Counted from the first letter of the stretch, positions 52,684 through 61,704 are shown. The stretch is DNA of 64,000 nt from an uncultured Lachnospiraceae bacterium (GCA_947632555.1 CANRPU010000005.1:118625-182624), one strand, 5' to 3'. Program-made: numbers and translations. Notes: a model not told the origin generated them from the letters alone.

Positions 52684-55361
52684 ACCGTCCGCTCCTTTAT
52701 GTATTTTTCTTCAAACGCCTTTTTCCGTAAAGGTCTGTCAAAATAATATCCCTGGACCATTTTCACCTTCATGCCCTCCAGCACCCTGTACTGGGCCTCG
52801 GTTTCGATCCCCTCCACGCAGATGCTGACGCCGATGGTTTCCGCCAGTTCCGCCACCATCTTAATAAAAGACTGGGAATAGGCGTCCTCCGCCAGATCCC
52901 TGACAAAGCTCTGATCCACTTTGATCACGTCGAAAGGGATCTCCCTGATATGGTTCAGGGAAGAGTAACCCGTGCCGAAATCGTCCAGCGCGATCCGCAC
53001 GCCCAGTTCCTTGATCCCGCCCAGGATCTTCTTCATTCTGGCCATATCGTTGATGGCCAGGCTCTCCGTCACTTCCAGCGTCAGATTGGAAGACGCGAGG
53101 CCGGTCTGCGCAAGAGCCTCTTTGACGCTTTCCACAATATCCGGCTGTAAAAGCTGTACCACGGAGAGATTCACGTTCACTTTAAACTGGGGATACCCGC
53201 TGTCGTTCCATTTCTTACACTCTTTGCAGGCCTCCGACAGCACATAGCTGCCTATGGGATTGATCAGCCCCAGATATTCCGCCAGAGGGATGAACTCCGT
53301 GGGCGGGATGGATCCCATCTCCACACTGTTCCAGCGGATCAGCGCTTCCGCGCCGGTACAGGGCGTGTCCGGCTGGGAAATGTCGATAATAGGCTGATAA
53401 TATACTTCAAATTCCCCGTAGCCCGCCGCAGTGGCATCCCGCATATTCTTTTCCATATCCAGCCTTCTGCCGGAATGCGTTCCCTGCCCCTCCGCGTAGA
53501 CCTCCACCCGGTTCTTGCCGGCTTTTTTGGCCTCATACATGGCAATGTCGGCCTTTTTGATCAGATCCTGCACATTCTCGCCGTTGTCGGGAAACACTAC
53601 CACTCCCATGCTCATGGTGCAGTAATAGTCCGCATCCTTTAAAAACCACGGCTTCTCGAAGATGGCCCGGATATCCTGTACAATGCCCTCATACCTGCCG
53701 TAACTTTCCGGCGGGATCAGGATCACGAACTCATCTCCGCCCATTCTGTAGCAGGTGCTGTGGATCCCGTCTATGCGGGAAAGGGCATTGGAAATGGACT
53801 TCAGCAGTACATCCCCGTACTGATGCCCCAGTCCGTCGTTGATGTGTTTAAAATCATCCAGGTCCAGATACAGAAGCGCGCCCCTGACCTTGTTTTTTCT
53901 GGCGGTATCCACATACCAGGCCAGATCCCGCTCACAGCACATCCGGTTGTACAGTCCGGTGAGGAAATCCGTATAAGCCTGCTGCTCGATCTTTTTCTGG
54001 TAGATCTTCTTATCGGTGATGTCGTAAAACGCGAAGATCTCTACGGTCCTGCCGTCCATCCAGCTGATCTCCGTATGCAGCGCATCATACCAGCGCTTGG
54101 TTTCCGGCCAGTTTATCTCCGCAGGATCCCCGGTGTTTGCGGTGCCGCAGGCCTCCAGCAGCTTTTCCAGCCCGCCGTTCTCCAGTTCCTTCGCAAAGGT
54201 ATACCTGAATTTCTTATTGGCGAACAGCAGCTTCCCCTGCAGATCCCGCACGCAGATGCAGGAAATTAAATTATCCAGTATGGCTTCCAGGGAAGCGTAG
54301 GAACTGATCAGGGAATTTTTCTGAATCCTTCTGGAAAGAATATTCTGCAGGATCTTCACCGCATCGGAAATAAATTTGATCTCTTCCACTTTCCAGATCC
54401 TGTTTCTGTCCGACTGGTTAAAGCAGACGCACATATTCCCCTTCTCGCTCTTTACAAGAGGAAACATGGCAAAGGCCCGCACCCGGAATTCCTTCCATGC
54501 TCCGGCGGCGGAAGACGCGTCGATGGTGTCGGAGGAGATCACAATGGGTTTTTCGGAAAAGACCAGCTTTTCCGCGGGCAGGTTCCTGGTCTTCTCAAAA
54601 GGCGGCACGATCCCCTTTCTGCACCATTCCGCGAGGATATCCGCGGAAGCAGTTTCCGGAAACACCTGAAAAATATGTCCGGTGGTGACATCCAGGTACT
54701 CTCCCACTATCTGCAGCCACTTCTCCAGGATACTCTCTATCGCCTCATCGCTGTCCAAAAGCTGAACGATGCGGGTGATGACTTCCAGACGGTCCAGCGA
54801 AAGCTTCAGTTCCTGCTCGGAATCACGGCTGCGGATACTCTCCATTTCCGCGTTCACGCTGGTGATCTTGTTATGAAAAATAGTCCCGGTATTCTCATAG
54901 AGCAGATCCATGACCTGATAGAAGGCTTTTTCCGTCAGAGAACGCCGGTAGCCCGTAATCCGGCAGCCGCCGTCAGAGGCGTAACCGGCATCCGGAGAAA
55001 CATCCTCCAGAATACAGTACGCCACCCAGTACAAAGTCAGTCTGCCCCTTACCCCCACAGCCATGGCAGCCAGACGCAGATTCTCCGCCCCCGTTTCCTC
55101 TATGGCCAGCTCTTCCAGAGAACCTTCTCCGATACGCTGCAGGGCCCGGCTGACCTCCTCCGGTTTTATGTAGGGCTTTATCAGCTCTATATCTTTCTGA
55201 TCGCCCGACATTTTGGTCTGCGCCACACCGGCCGCGTCCACAAAATACGCGCAGATGCCCGTCACCTCGCAGAATTTATCCTGCAGGCGCTGCATCTTCT
55301 TTCGATCTATCATGCTTTCATAAGCAAATCCGCCATCCCTGCTTTCCTGATTCTCCGGCAC
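52680..55361 (-). CDS. Cyclic-di-GMP signalling protein with PocR/GAF/PAS, GGDEF and EAL domains
   Basis: 893 residues. The N-terminus (MIDRKKMQRLQDKFCEVTGICAYFVDAAG) resembles a PocR sensory domain; a GAF-like region and a PAS domain (LDNLISCICVRDLQGKLLFANKKF) follow. The GGDEF domain has an intact motif (RMGGDEFVILI) and the EAL domain has GAEALIRW, EVTES, DDFGTGYSSL and VEGIETEAQ, so both diguanylate cyclase and phosphodiesterase activity are possible. No transmembrane helix is seen, so it is cytoplasmic. The GTG start has GGGAGG nearby. The stop codon overlaps the purO start. Confidence 0.93.
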   Translation of the reverse strand: MPENQESRDGGFAYESMIDRKKMQRLQDKFCEVTGICAYFVDAAGVAQTKMSGDQKDIELIKPYIKPEEVSRALQRIGEGSLEELAIEETGAENLRLAAMAVGVRGRLTLYWVAYCILEDVSPDAGYASDGGCRITGYRRSLTEKAFYQVMDLLYENTGTIFHNKITSVNAEMESIRSRDSEQELKLSLDRLEVITRIVQLLDSDEAIESILEKWLQIVGEYLDVTTGHIFQVFPETASADILAEWCRKGIVPPFEKTRNLPAEKLVFSEKPIVISSDTIDASSAAGAWKEFRVRAFAMFPLVKSEKGNMCVCFNQSDRNRIWKVEEIKFISDAVKILQNILSRRIQKNSLISSYASLEAILDNLISCICVRDLQGKLLFANKKFRYTFAKELENGGLEKLLEACGTANTGDPAEINWPETKRWYDALHTEISWMDGRTVEIFAFYDITDKKIYQKKIEQQAYTDFLTGLYNRMCCERDLAWYVDTARKNKVRGALLYLDLDDFKHINDGLGHQYGDVLLKSISNALSRIDGIHSTCYRMGGDEFVILIPPESYGRYEGIVQDIRAIFEKPWFLKDADYYCTMSMGVVVFPDNGENVQDLIKKADIAMYEAKKAGKNRVEVYAEGQGTHSGRRLDMEKNMRDATAAGYGEFEVYYQPIIDISQPDTPCTGAEALIRWNSVEMGSIPPTEFIPLAEYLGLINPIGSYVLSEACKECKKWNDSGYPQFKVNVNLSVVQLLQPDIVESVKEALAQTGLASSNLTLEVTESLAINDMARMKKILGGIKELGVRIALDDFGTGYSSLNHIREIPFDVIKVDQSFVRDLAEDAYSQSFIKMVAELAETIGVSICVEGIETEAQYRVLEGMKVKMVQGYYFDRPLRKKAFEEKYIKERTV

Positions 55362-55437
55362 TGTCTGCCTCCCTTGTCCTGAATAAAGTCATTCTACCAT
55401 ATTTTCCCCCCGCCGCGCAATACGCGGGAACAGATAA

Positions 55438-56643
55438 TCATTTTCCGCCCTGTGGTTTCTCCCTGCTCTCCCGGATCATAAGTTTTCTCGCCGCGGCGAT
55501 CCCCAGTTTATACGGAAGAGGCCTTAAGGCGCGGTCCGCCTCCTTTAGCTTTTCCCGAATACCGATATGCTGAGGACAGTGCTTTTCACACTTTCCGCAG
55601 CCGATGCACAGCGACGCGAACCCCGGCTCCCTGCGCAGCCCCATATTCTGGGCAAACTCAAATCGCGCCGCGGATCTTTTCTCCATGTACATCAGATTGT
55701 AGTAGTAGAAATAGCCCGGAATATCCACTCCCCGAGGGCAGGGCATACAATAGCGGCAGCCCGTACAGCCCACCTTTTCCCGTTCCCGGATGATCTGCTT
55801 GATCCGCTCCACCAGTTTCCGGTCTTCCTCCGTCAGATGTCCCGGTTCCGCCTCCGACGCCACGCGCGCGTTCTCGTTCACCATATCCTCGGAGTTCATA
55901 CCGGAAAGCACACAGGTTACTTCCGGCTGGTCAAACAGCCAGCGCAGGCCCAGCTCGGCCGGCGTATAGCCCTTTCCTTCGGAAGCCAGCAGTTTCTCCG
56001 CCTTATCGGGAAGGCTGACCAATTTACCGCCGCGCAGAGGCTCCATAATGATGACCGGGATCCCTTTCCCGGCGGCCGCCTGCAGCCCCCGCCTCCCCGC
56101 CTGGGCATGCTCGTCCAGATAGTTGTACTGGATCTGGCAGAAATCCCAGTCATAGGCATCCAGTACTTTTAAAAACATCTCCGTATCGCCATGATAGGAA
56201 AAACCGATATTGCGGATGCGCCCCGTCTTCTTCTGCTCCGCGATCCAGTCCTCAATGCCAAGGCTTTTCAAATGCTCCCACTCCGCGTAGTCCGTGATCA
56301 TATGCATCAGATAATAGTCGATCGTATCGGTACGCAGACGGGAAAGCTCTTCCTGAAAAATTTTATCCACTGCCGCGGCGGAACGTATCATGTACTGCGG
56401 AAGTTTGGTCGCGATGCGTACCTTTTCCCGCAGGCCGTTTTCCGCCAGGATCCTGCCCAGGCACTCTTCGCTGCCGGGATAAATATACGCGGTATCAAAA
56501 TAATTAACTCCCTTTTCAACGGCAAGAAGCACTTCCCTGCTGGCCTTTTCATAGTCAATGGCATTTCCTTTTCTGGAAAATCTCATACAGCCGTATCCCA
56601 GCCGGGAAATCGGATCGCCGTAACGGTCAGTTCCGTATCTCAT
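55438..56643 (-). CDS. Aldo/keto reductase with C-terminal 4Fe-4S ferredoxin domain
   Basis: 401 residues. Starting at the ATG at 56643 (GGAGG ten bases upstream) it has an aldo/keto reductase barrel: YGCMRF, the catalytic FDTAYIYPGSEE (Asp/Tyr), a Lys in RIATKL and a His in YLMHMI. The C-terminal 120 residues hold two cysteine sets, CTGCRYCMPCPRGVDI and CIGCGKCEKHCPQHIGI, binding two 4Fe-4S clusters. This fusion class is common in gut anaerobes and probably passes electrons between ferredoxin and a carbonyl substrate; the substrate is unknown. Slightly downstream of the GGDEF-EAL promoter region, it seems to be its own unit. Confidence 0.92.
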   Translation of the reverse strand: MRYGTDRYGDPISRLGYGCMRFSRKGNAIDYEKASREVLLAVEKGVNYFDTAYIYPGSEECLGRILAENGLREKVRIATKLPQYMIRSAAAVDKIFQEELSRLRTDTIDYYLMHMITDYAEWEHLKSLGIEDWIAEQKKTGRIRNIGFSYHGDTEMFLKVLDAYDWDFCQIQYNYLDEHAQAGRRGLQAAAGKGIPVIIMEPLRGGKLVSLPDKAEKLLASEGKGYTPAELGLRWLFDQPEVTCVLSGMNSEDMVNENARVASEAEPGHLTEEDRKLVERIKQIIREREKVGCTGCRYCMPCPRGVDIPGYFYYYNLMYMEKRSAARFEFAQNMGLRREPGFASLCIGCGKCEKHCPQHIGIREKLKEADRALRPLPYKLGIAAARKLMIRESREKPQGGK

Positions 56644-56768
56644 GTTTCCATATCCTCCGTCTATAAAAATTATAGGCACCAAAAAGGCGCCTGTCAATCA
56701 GCGTATGCAGATATCTGTACCCTAAACGGAAGCGGTCCCATGATGAGAGATCGTATGATACGCGATCC

Positions 56769-57179
56769 CTAATAGGTTTCCATTTGCCCGCACAGCATAT
56801 TATAAAAACCAAATCGCTCATAAAACGGTTTCAAGCGTTCTTCATAAACCACGGAAATCATGTAGATACGCTTTTCCTTCAGATATTCTATCATTTTATC
56901 CATCAGGGCTGTGCCGATCCCGCTGCCCTGGTAATCCGGACAAACCATTAGATCCTGAATATAAGCATCTGTTACTCCGTTTGACACACTATCAATATAC
57001 CCGATCAGTTTTTCCTTTTCATAAACCGCGATGTGGTAATATGACGTCATCAACGGGTTTTGATACTCCCTTTCCATCCTGTTCCAACCCACGGACTCAC
57101 GCAGATCCGCCAATGCTTTTACAGATACTTTTTCGTTAAATTTGTACACCAATATATTGATCCTCCCCACTGATTTCAT
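56769..57179 (-). CDS. GNAT-family N-acetyltransferase
   Basis: Up to 136 residues. The acetyl-CoA binding motif is clear (QDLMVCPDYQGSGIGTALMDKMIEYL, the R/Q-x-x-G-x-G/A pattern). It acetylates an unknown small molecule or protein. The start is uncertain: the ATG at 57179 has only a weak site, while a strong GGGGAGG lies nine bases before a TTG at 57152, which would give a 127-residue protein. It ends the TetR-CPBP-GNAT set, 10 bp after the CPBP stop. Confidence 0.88.
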   Translation of the reverse strand: MKSVGRINILVYKFNEKVSVKALADLRESVGWNRMEREYQNPLMTSYYHIAVYEKEKLIGYIDSVSNGVTDAYIQDLMVCPDYQGSGIGTALMDKMIEYLKEKRIYMISVVYEERLKPFYERFGFYNMLCGQMETY

Positions 57180-57189
57180 TTATCCCGGC

Positions 57190-57867
57190 TCAAAAGAATA
57201 TGAACACGGCCGCCAGAGATATCAAGTTTCCGAGAATATGCGAAAAGGCGCTGATAACGCAATTGCCGGATTTATGATAGATCACCGAGAAAATCAAACT
57301 GTCGATAAATACAGCGGTGATATCGTAAAGTACAACTCCCATGCTTCCCGCGGCAATATGCCCTGCCGCGAAAGTAAGCGAGGAAACAACCGCGCAGAAC
57401 CAAAAAGGGAATATCTTCATACCTTTCCCAAGAAAGAAACCCCGATACGCGATTTCTTCACCAAATGCCGCTATGATAACCTGACCTGTCAGCAGTATTG
57501 TTTTATCAAAAGACAGGATAGAACCCACCCGTCCCATTTCATGGGCAGCAAATTCTCCGCTGAAGATCAGATTTCCAACAACAAGCGTTACAATACCACT
57601 CACACTTGGCAGCAGCAGCCAGGCCATCACACCCGGCTTTTTCAGATCTTCCGCGATAGTATTCAAACGCAGCCCTGATTCGGAGCCTCTTGCCTTGCTG
57701 ACCGCTTCCGTCATAAAGAAGAACGCGATCCCCACAAATACGGAATACCCTGCTATTTTTGAAGACGGTACCACTTTTGTTACCGTCAATAACAGCATTA
57801 CCGCTGCCCCTATGATCGTGAGGGCAGCGCTCTTTTTGTTATTCTCAATAACTTGTTGATTTTTCAT
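57190..57867 (-). CDS. CPBP intramembrane metalloprotease
   Basis: 225 residues from the ATG at 57867, one base after the TetR stop. Multi-pass membrane protein with the CPBP (CAAX protease/Abi) motifs: EEIAYRGFF (EExxxR), FAAGHIA and FSHILGNL. Members process prenylated or secreted peptides, protect against bacteriocins, or act in regulatory cleavage; the role here is unknown. Co-transcribed with the TetR gene and the GNAT gene. Confidence 0.92.
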   Translation of the reverse strand: MKNQQVIENNKKSAALTIIGAAVMLLLTVTKVVPSSKIAGYSVFVGIAFFFMTEAVSKARGSESGLRLNTIAEDLKKPGVMAWLLLPSVSGIVTLVVGNLIFSGEFAAHEMGRVGSILSFDKTILLTGQVIIAAFGEEIAYRGFFLGKGMKIFPFWFCAVVSSLTFAAGHIAAGSMGVVLYDITAVFIDSLIFSVIYHKSGNCVISAFSHILGNLISLAAVFIFF

Positions 57868-57868
57868 T

Positions 57869-58435
57869 TCATTTCCCCTGTACCGCCAATATGGCACCTC
57901 TGTACGCCCGCTCCAAATGGGTCTTTATAAGCTCCTCATCGTATTCCAATGAGTTGTTAGCGATGATACCCGCGTATCCGTGAGCAAATAAAAAAACGGT
58001 TATAAAGATTTCTTTTACCTGCTCTATACTTCCCCCAACTGCTCCCTGCATTGCCAGAAGAACAGGAGCAAGTTCTTCCGCATCTATCATCTCAAGCAAA
58101 GTCGTTCCGGTAAAAAAATTGGATTGAAAAAGGAAACGGAACAAACGCGGTTCTTCCATGGCGAAACGGATATAATTTAATCCGATCCCGAGCATAACGC
58201 CTTCCTGCGGGCTTTTCATATTCATCAGGTATTCCGAATGATAGCGGTCCGCTTTCGCGTAGGCGGCTTTTTTTAACTCCTCGATCGTCGCGAAGTGGTA
58301 CATGATAGGCTGCGTAGAACATTTCAGCTTTTTCGCGACTGTTCTCGCGTTAATATTTTCCGCGCCTGTTTCACGCGCGACCTCAAAGGCGGCATCTATG
58401 ACCATATCTTTTGTGATCTTAGGTTTTGGCGGCAT
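57869..58435 (-). CDS. TetR/AcrR-family regulator of the CPBP-GNAT operon
   Basis: 188 residues. The N-terminal HTH is clear (ITKDMVIDAAFEVARETGAENINARTVAKKLKCSTQPIMYHFATIEEL). The C-terminal part is of the TetR_C WHG-type, no ligand known. GGAGAAAAAT precedes the ATG. A palindrome over the -10 box suggests autoregulation, so it probably represses its own operon with the downstream protease and acetyltransferase. Confidence 0.92.
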   Translation of the reverse strand: MPPKPKITKDMVIDAAFEVARETGAENINARTVAKKLKCSTQPIMYHFATIEELKKAAYAKADRYHSEYLMNMKSPQEGVMLGIGLNYIRFAMEEPRLFRFLFQSNFFTGTTLLEMIDAEELAPVLLAMQGAVGGSIEQVKEIFITVFLFAHGYAGIIANNSLEYDEELIKTHLERAYRGAILAVQGK

Positions 58436-58462
58436 ATTTTTCTCCTTTTAATAATTTTTGTT

Positions 58463-58480
58463 ATATAACGTTAGTTATAT
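58463..58480. promoter_or_regulatory. Palindromic operator of the TetR-CPBP-GNAT operon
   Basis: ATATAAC and GTTATAT (7-bp arms, 4-base spacer GTTA on the plus strand) form a perfect inverted repeat touching the -10 box and covering the start region. Confidence 0.75.
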
Positions 58481-58507
58481 TATAGACCGCGGCACTACTT
58501 TTGTCAA
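58479..58507 (-). promoter_or_regulatory. Consensus promoter of the TetR-CPBP-GNAT operon
   Basis: Minus strand: perfect -35 TTGACA (58507-58502), 17-base spacer, perfect -10 TATAAT (58484-58479). Confidence 0.9.
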
Positions 58508-58594
58508 TTCCGCAGAACGAACTTTCTCCCTGGCTGTCCAGATACTGAGATCATGGTCATTTAAGCAAAGATAAGTGGCATTATAAGTTCGCGT

Positions 58595-58855
58595 GTGATA
58601 CAATATAAAGAGTATAAGCAGGAATTGTTTATTAAGCAGGGTGGAGTAGTTGTTGGAGTAAGCGCGGGAAGCATGATATTTGCTGATGATATGCCAAACA
58701 ATCTTGGGCTTCTGCAATGTGCTTTGGATGTCCATTGCAGCGATGATACTTGTGAGAAAGCAGGACAATATAGCTTGAACCGAATGGAACGTATTCGGTT
58801 AGGTAATAAGCAGGCAATTGTATTTGAAAAAGAAAATCTTGTGATCGTAGAATGA
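58595..58855 (+). pseudogene. Remnant of a peptidase S51 / class I GATase-like protein
   Basis: The remaining frame holds VVVGVSAGSMIFADDMPNN, the nucleophile-elbow GxSAG motif of peptidase E-type (S51) enzymes, and about 60 following residues. The N-terminal half of the family is missing, there is no ribosome site, and only a family-like fragment (VIQYKEYKQELFIKQGG) precedes it. It lies in a more AT-rich stretch. I see this as a degraded gene rather than a functional small protein. Confidence 0.65.
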
Positions 58856-58896
58856 CGAACAGATTAGGATCGACCACACCTTCTGCTTTTCCTCGA

Positions 58897-59547
58897 TCAC
58901 CTCGCCAATGCTCTGACCACCTCTCTGTATCGGTCAGTCTTTTGATCAATATCTTCCTGCGTCACTCCGTAATACCGCCAGATGGCTTTTTCCCACTTTC
59001 TGAACTTTTTCATTTTCTTCTTTGAACCGCTGGCGGACATTCCGATATACCGATACCTGCTCTCCAAGCGCACCTGCATTGTCAGATCTGCCTCTTTTCT
59101 CTCCAAAATGCGCAAATCAATATCAAACAACTCTGCGGGGACAGCTTCGGCCGCGTTCTGTCTGCGTTCTATTTCTTTTTGAAATTGCTTTAATCCTTCC
59201 GCATCCCGGCTTTTCAATCTGGGATATTCCGCATGATCGCCTAACAGCTCCGGCGCATATTGCATGAGAAAGGACGTTCTCATCTCACGGTATTCTGTCC
59301 GATATGCTTTTGCCGCTCGATCAAGCTCCGTACATCCCAAAACATTTTTAACATAATCTGCCACTTCTTCCATGCTATGGCCGCCCACCCTGATAGATCT
59401 TTCTATCTTTTTCTTCTTTCTGTCATAGACATATTTCCGCCATTTCTGCCTGAAGCTTCTCCTGCCGTCATGCGCGTTTTTCAAGAAAAAAACGGAAGTC
59501 GGGCCGTCTGCCCCGTTAGTGATCGTAACGCTTTCTGCTCTCTTCAT
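58897..59547 (-). CDS. Unrecognised basic helical protein with a GADGPTS N-terminal motif
   Basis: 216 residues. I do not recognise the family. The N-terminus VTITNGADGPTSVFFL contains GADGPTS, a motif known from the beta subunit of sodium-pumping decarboxylases and, from memory, from short Firmicute proteins mis-annotated as such; nothing else here fits a decarboxylase. The remainder is strongly charged (KWRKYVYDRKKKKIER, KKKMKKFRKWEKAIWRYYGV) and helical, with no membrane segment. The ATG at 59547 (or TTG at 59550) has GGAGGG upstream, and the ATG overlaps the stop of a 26-codon upstream frame as TGATG. It faces the peptidase S51 remnant. Confidence 0.65.
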   Translation of the reverse strand: MKRAESVTITNGADGPTSVFFLKNAHDGRRSFRQKWRKYVYDRKKKKIERSIRVGGHSMEEVADYVKNVLGCTELDRAAKAYRTEYREMRTSFLMQYAPELLGDHAEYPRLKSRDAEGLKQFQKEIERRQNAAEAVPAELFDIDLRILERKEADLTMQVRLESRYRYIGMSASGSKKKMKKFRKWEKAIWRYYGVTQEDIDQKTDRYREVVRALAR

Positions 59548-59627
59548 CAATCTCTGATCCCTCCTTGCTGTTTGGTTTGATCATTACGAAAAGGGACTTC
59601 TTTCTTAGAACCTGTAAGCAGCATCAT
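59547..59627 (-). CDS. Possible 26-residue leader ORF coupled to the GADGPTS gene
   Basis: ATG at 59627 opens a frame MMLLTGSKKEVPFRNDQ that ends with TGA overlapping the next ATG (TGATG). It lies within a leader of about 170 bases behind the promoter at 59723-59751. The absence of a clear ribosome site keeps this uncertain. Confidence 0.3.
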   Translation of the reverse strand: MMLLTGSKKEVPFRNDQTKQQGGIRD

Positions 59628-59722
59628 TTTATAGCAGTTTTCTTTTATAGCAATCTCTTTCGCGTAATCTAAGCACTGCGTTGCCAATTAAATAATTTAA
59701 AAAGTGTCTAATTTCAGGCACA

Positions 59723-59751
59723 ATTATAGCATGATCATGAGTAAAAAACAA
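59723..59751 (-). promoter_or_regulatory. Promoter of the GADGPTS gene
   Basis: Minus strand: TTGTTT (59751-59746), 17-base spacer, TATAAT (59728-59723). It leaves an AT-rich leader before the coding region. Confidence 0.6.
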
Positions 59752-59767
59752 TGAAATATACGGAACC

Positions 59768-60985
59768 TTACGCCATTTTAACAACCAGCGTTATATAGAA
59801 GCATCCATCACGAATATCAGCATATACCTCTCCATTCATGAGCCCCATCAGCCTTTTGCATATGAAAAGTCCAAGTCCATTGCCCTGCACCTTGTCCGCA
59901 TTATTCCCACGATGAAAGCTTTCGAATATCTGTGGCAGTTCTTTCGTTTCAAGAGTACAGCCTGTATTTGATACCGTGATAAGTTCACAGCCGTCCATTT
60001 CATCAAAGCTGATCTCAATTCGTCTGCCGTCACCGTATTTGATCGCATTTTCGATCAGATTCTGCAGACATTCCGCAAGGCGGTCGGGATCGCAGGAAAG
60101 AATGCAGTCATCATATTTTCCAATTACAAACTCCGTTCCCGACATGGCAAGCTGAGGAGCATATCTCGCCTCTATTCTTGTGATGACAGCGCTTAAAAAA
60201 GCCTCTCCCTGTGTGACCTCAAAGCTCATAAAGTCCTCGCTTGCCGCCTTTGTGATCTCGCTGACAAAACGCTCTATTTCATCTGCGCGGGTATAAATGC
60301 TCAAAACGGCAGCACGTCGTTTTTCCTCATCCTTGTATAGTCCTTTGGCAAGTGCCCTTGCATTGAGCTTGATCGCCGACAAAGGCGTTTTGATGTCGTG
60401 GGAAAGGGAGAGCAGCAAAAGCTTTTTGTCCCTCTGCATCGTGATTTCTTTTTTGCGGCTGTCCTCGATACTCTCACGCAAAAGATTCACGCCCCATGTG
60501 AATTTACCGAAGAAACGGCTTTTTTCTTCCGGTATCGGAACAGCAAGATTGCCCCTTGCAAGCTCCTTGGGAACATCACTCAGCCTGTCGAAAGGTATGA
60601 TGATATGTCTGTGGATATAATGCAAAAGACCAAGAATCAGCACAAACAGCGCGCCAAATACGCAGTTTATTGCCGCAATGCCGTGCTGTCCGTTTCCCAC
60701 AATATACTCCACACGATACAGCATACCGCCGGCTTCTATGATCAGATAATGCTCATCGGACGTGAACAGTTCGCCGTCCTCAGCCCCCGACACTCCCGTA
60801 ATGTGGGGATATTTTTCAAGGTCATAATTGCCTGTTTCCGATATTTCGTCTGCAAGCCGCTTGGCTTCCACACGATAAATGCCTTCATTTCTGTCTTTCA
60901 CTCCCACAAGAAACAGATTCAATCCCGCCGTCAGCAAAAGAAATGCTGTTATCACTATAATACACAGTCTTCTGAAAGTCTTCAT
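59768..60985 (-). CDS. Sensor histidine kinase
   Basis: 405 residues. Transmembrane helices at about 8-28 and 104-122 enclose a small extracellular sensor of about 75 residues; a HAMP-like linker follows. The dimerisation box has His196 (LSHDIKTPLSAIK), and the ATPase domain shows NLIENAIKYGDG (N box) and NGLGLFICKRL (G box). The ATG overlaps the response-regulator stop (ATGA). It probably senses a cell-envelope signal and controls the ABC/FtsX exporter encoded upstream (inference from operon order). Confidence 0.94.
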   Translation of the reverse strand: MKTFRRLCIIVITAFLLLTAGLNLFLVGVKDRNEGIYRVEAKRLADEISETGNYDLEKYPHITGVSGAEDGELFTSDEHYLIIEAGGMLYRVEYIVGNGQHGIAAINCVFGALFVLILGLLHYIHRHIIIPFDRLSDVPKELARGNLAVPIPEEKSRFFGKFTWGVNLLRESIEDSRKKEITMQRDKKLLLLSLSHDIKTPLSAIKLNARALAKGLYKDEEKRRAAVLSIYTRADEIERFVSEITKAASEDFMSFEVTQGEAFLSAVITRIEARYAPQLAMSGTEFVIGKYDDCILSCDPDRLAECLQNLIENAIKYGDGRRIEISFDEMDGCELITVSNTGCTLETKELPQIFESFHRGNNADKVQGNGLGLFICKRLMGLMNGEVYADIRDGCFYITLVVKMA

Positions 60986-61644
60986 ACAAACTTATACCCC
61001 ACACCCCAGACAGTAAGCAAACGCTTCGCATTCTTAGGGTCATCACCGAGCTTCTGACGAAGACGGTTGATATGCACATGGAGCGTTTGCGGCTCCGAAT
61101 CGCTGTCACTACCCCAGACAGTGCCAAACAGGTATTCCTTTTTCAGAGCTTTGCCCTGATTCTCAATCAGAAGCGCCAACAGGTCAAATTCCTTTGCAGG
61201 CAGTTCCACGGGTTTTCCGTCGATGACCGCCGTTTTATCCGCAAGATTGAGTGTCACACCGTCCGCCGACAGTGTATCACGCTGATACCGCCGTTTGAAT
61301 ATCCCCTTGATCTTAGCGATAAGAATATCAATGTCATAGGGCTTTTCAATATAATCATCCGCACCGAGGCCAAAGCCGTTTAACTTATCCTCCTTATCCG
61401 TCCTTGAACTTACAACCAGTATAGGAGTATCCGCATTTTCCCGCAGCTTGGAGCAGACCGCAAAGCCATTCACATCGGGAAGATTGATGTCCAGCACCAC
61501 GAGCCTTGCGCCGTATCGTTCAAAAAGCTGTATGGCCCGCTCTCCGCCAGCCGCGCTTGACACAGTATAGCCCTCGTCACGCAGGAAGTCCGTCAGCAAG
61601 TCTGCCAGTTCCTTATCGTCTTCTACTATCAGAATATCTGTCAT
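60982..61644 (-). CDS. OmpR-family response regulator
   Basis: 220 residues from the ATG at 61644, which has GGAG and fits the family N-terminus (TDILIVEDDKELADLL). Receiver domain with Asp52 (VVLDINLPD) and the conserved Thr/Lys residues, then a winged-helix DNA-binding domain (LLALLIENQGKALKKEYLFGTVWG.. TLHVHINRLRQKLG). It pairs with the kinase gene that overlaps its stop. Confidence 0.95.
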   Translation of the reverse strand: MTDILIVEDDKELADLLTDFLRDEGYTVSSAAGGERAIQLFERYGARLVVLDINLPDVNGFAVCSKLRENADTPILVVSSRTDKEDKLNGFGLGADDYIEKPYDIDILIAKIKGIFKRRYQRDTLSADGVTLNLADKTAVIDGKPVELPAKEFDLLALLIENQGKALKKEYLFGTVWGSDSDSEPQTLHVHINRLRQKLGDDPKNAKRLLTVWGVGYKFV

Positions 61645-61704
61645 AAAAATCTCCATTCCGGAGTGCTTTGCTCTTGTAACATATCCGCATAGATTCAGCA
61701 AGCA

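Noticed and set aside
57142..57678. Plus-strand frame of 178 codons over the CPBP gene
   Set aside because: Shadow of the CPBP gene; no start signal or family pattern.
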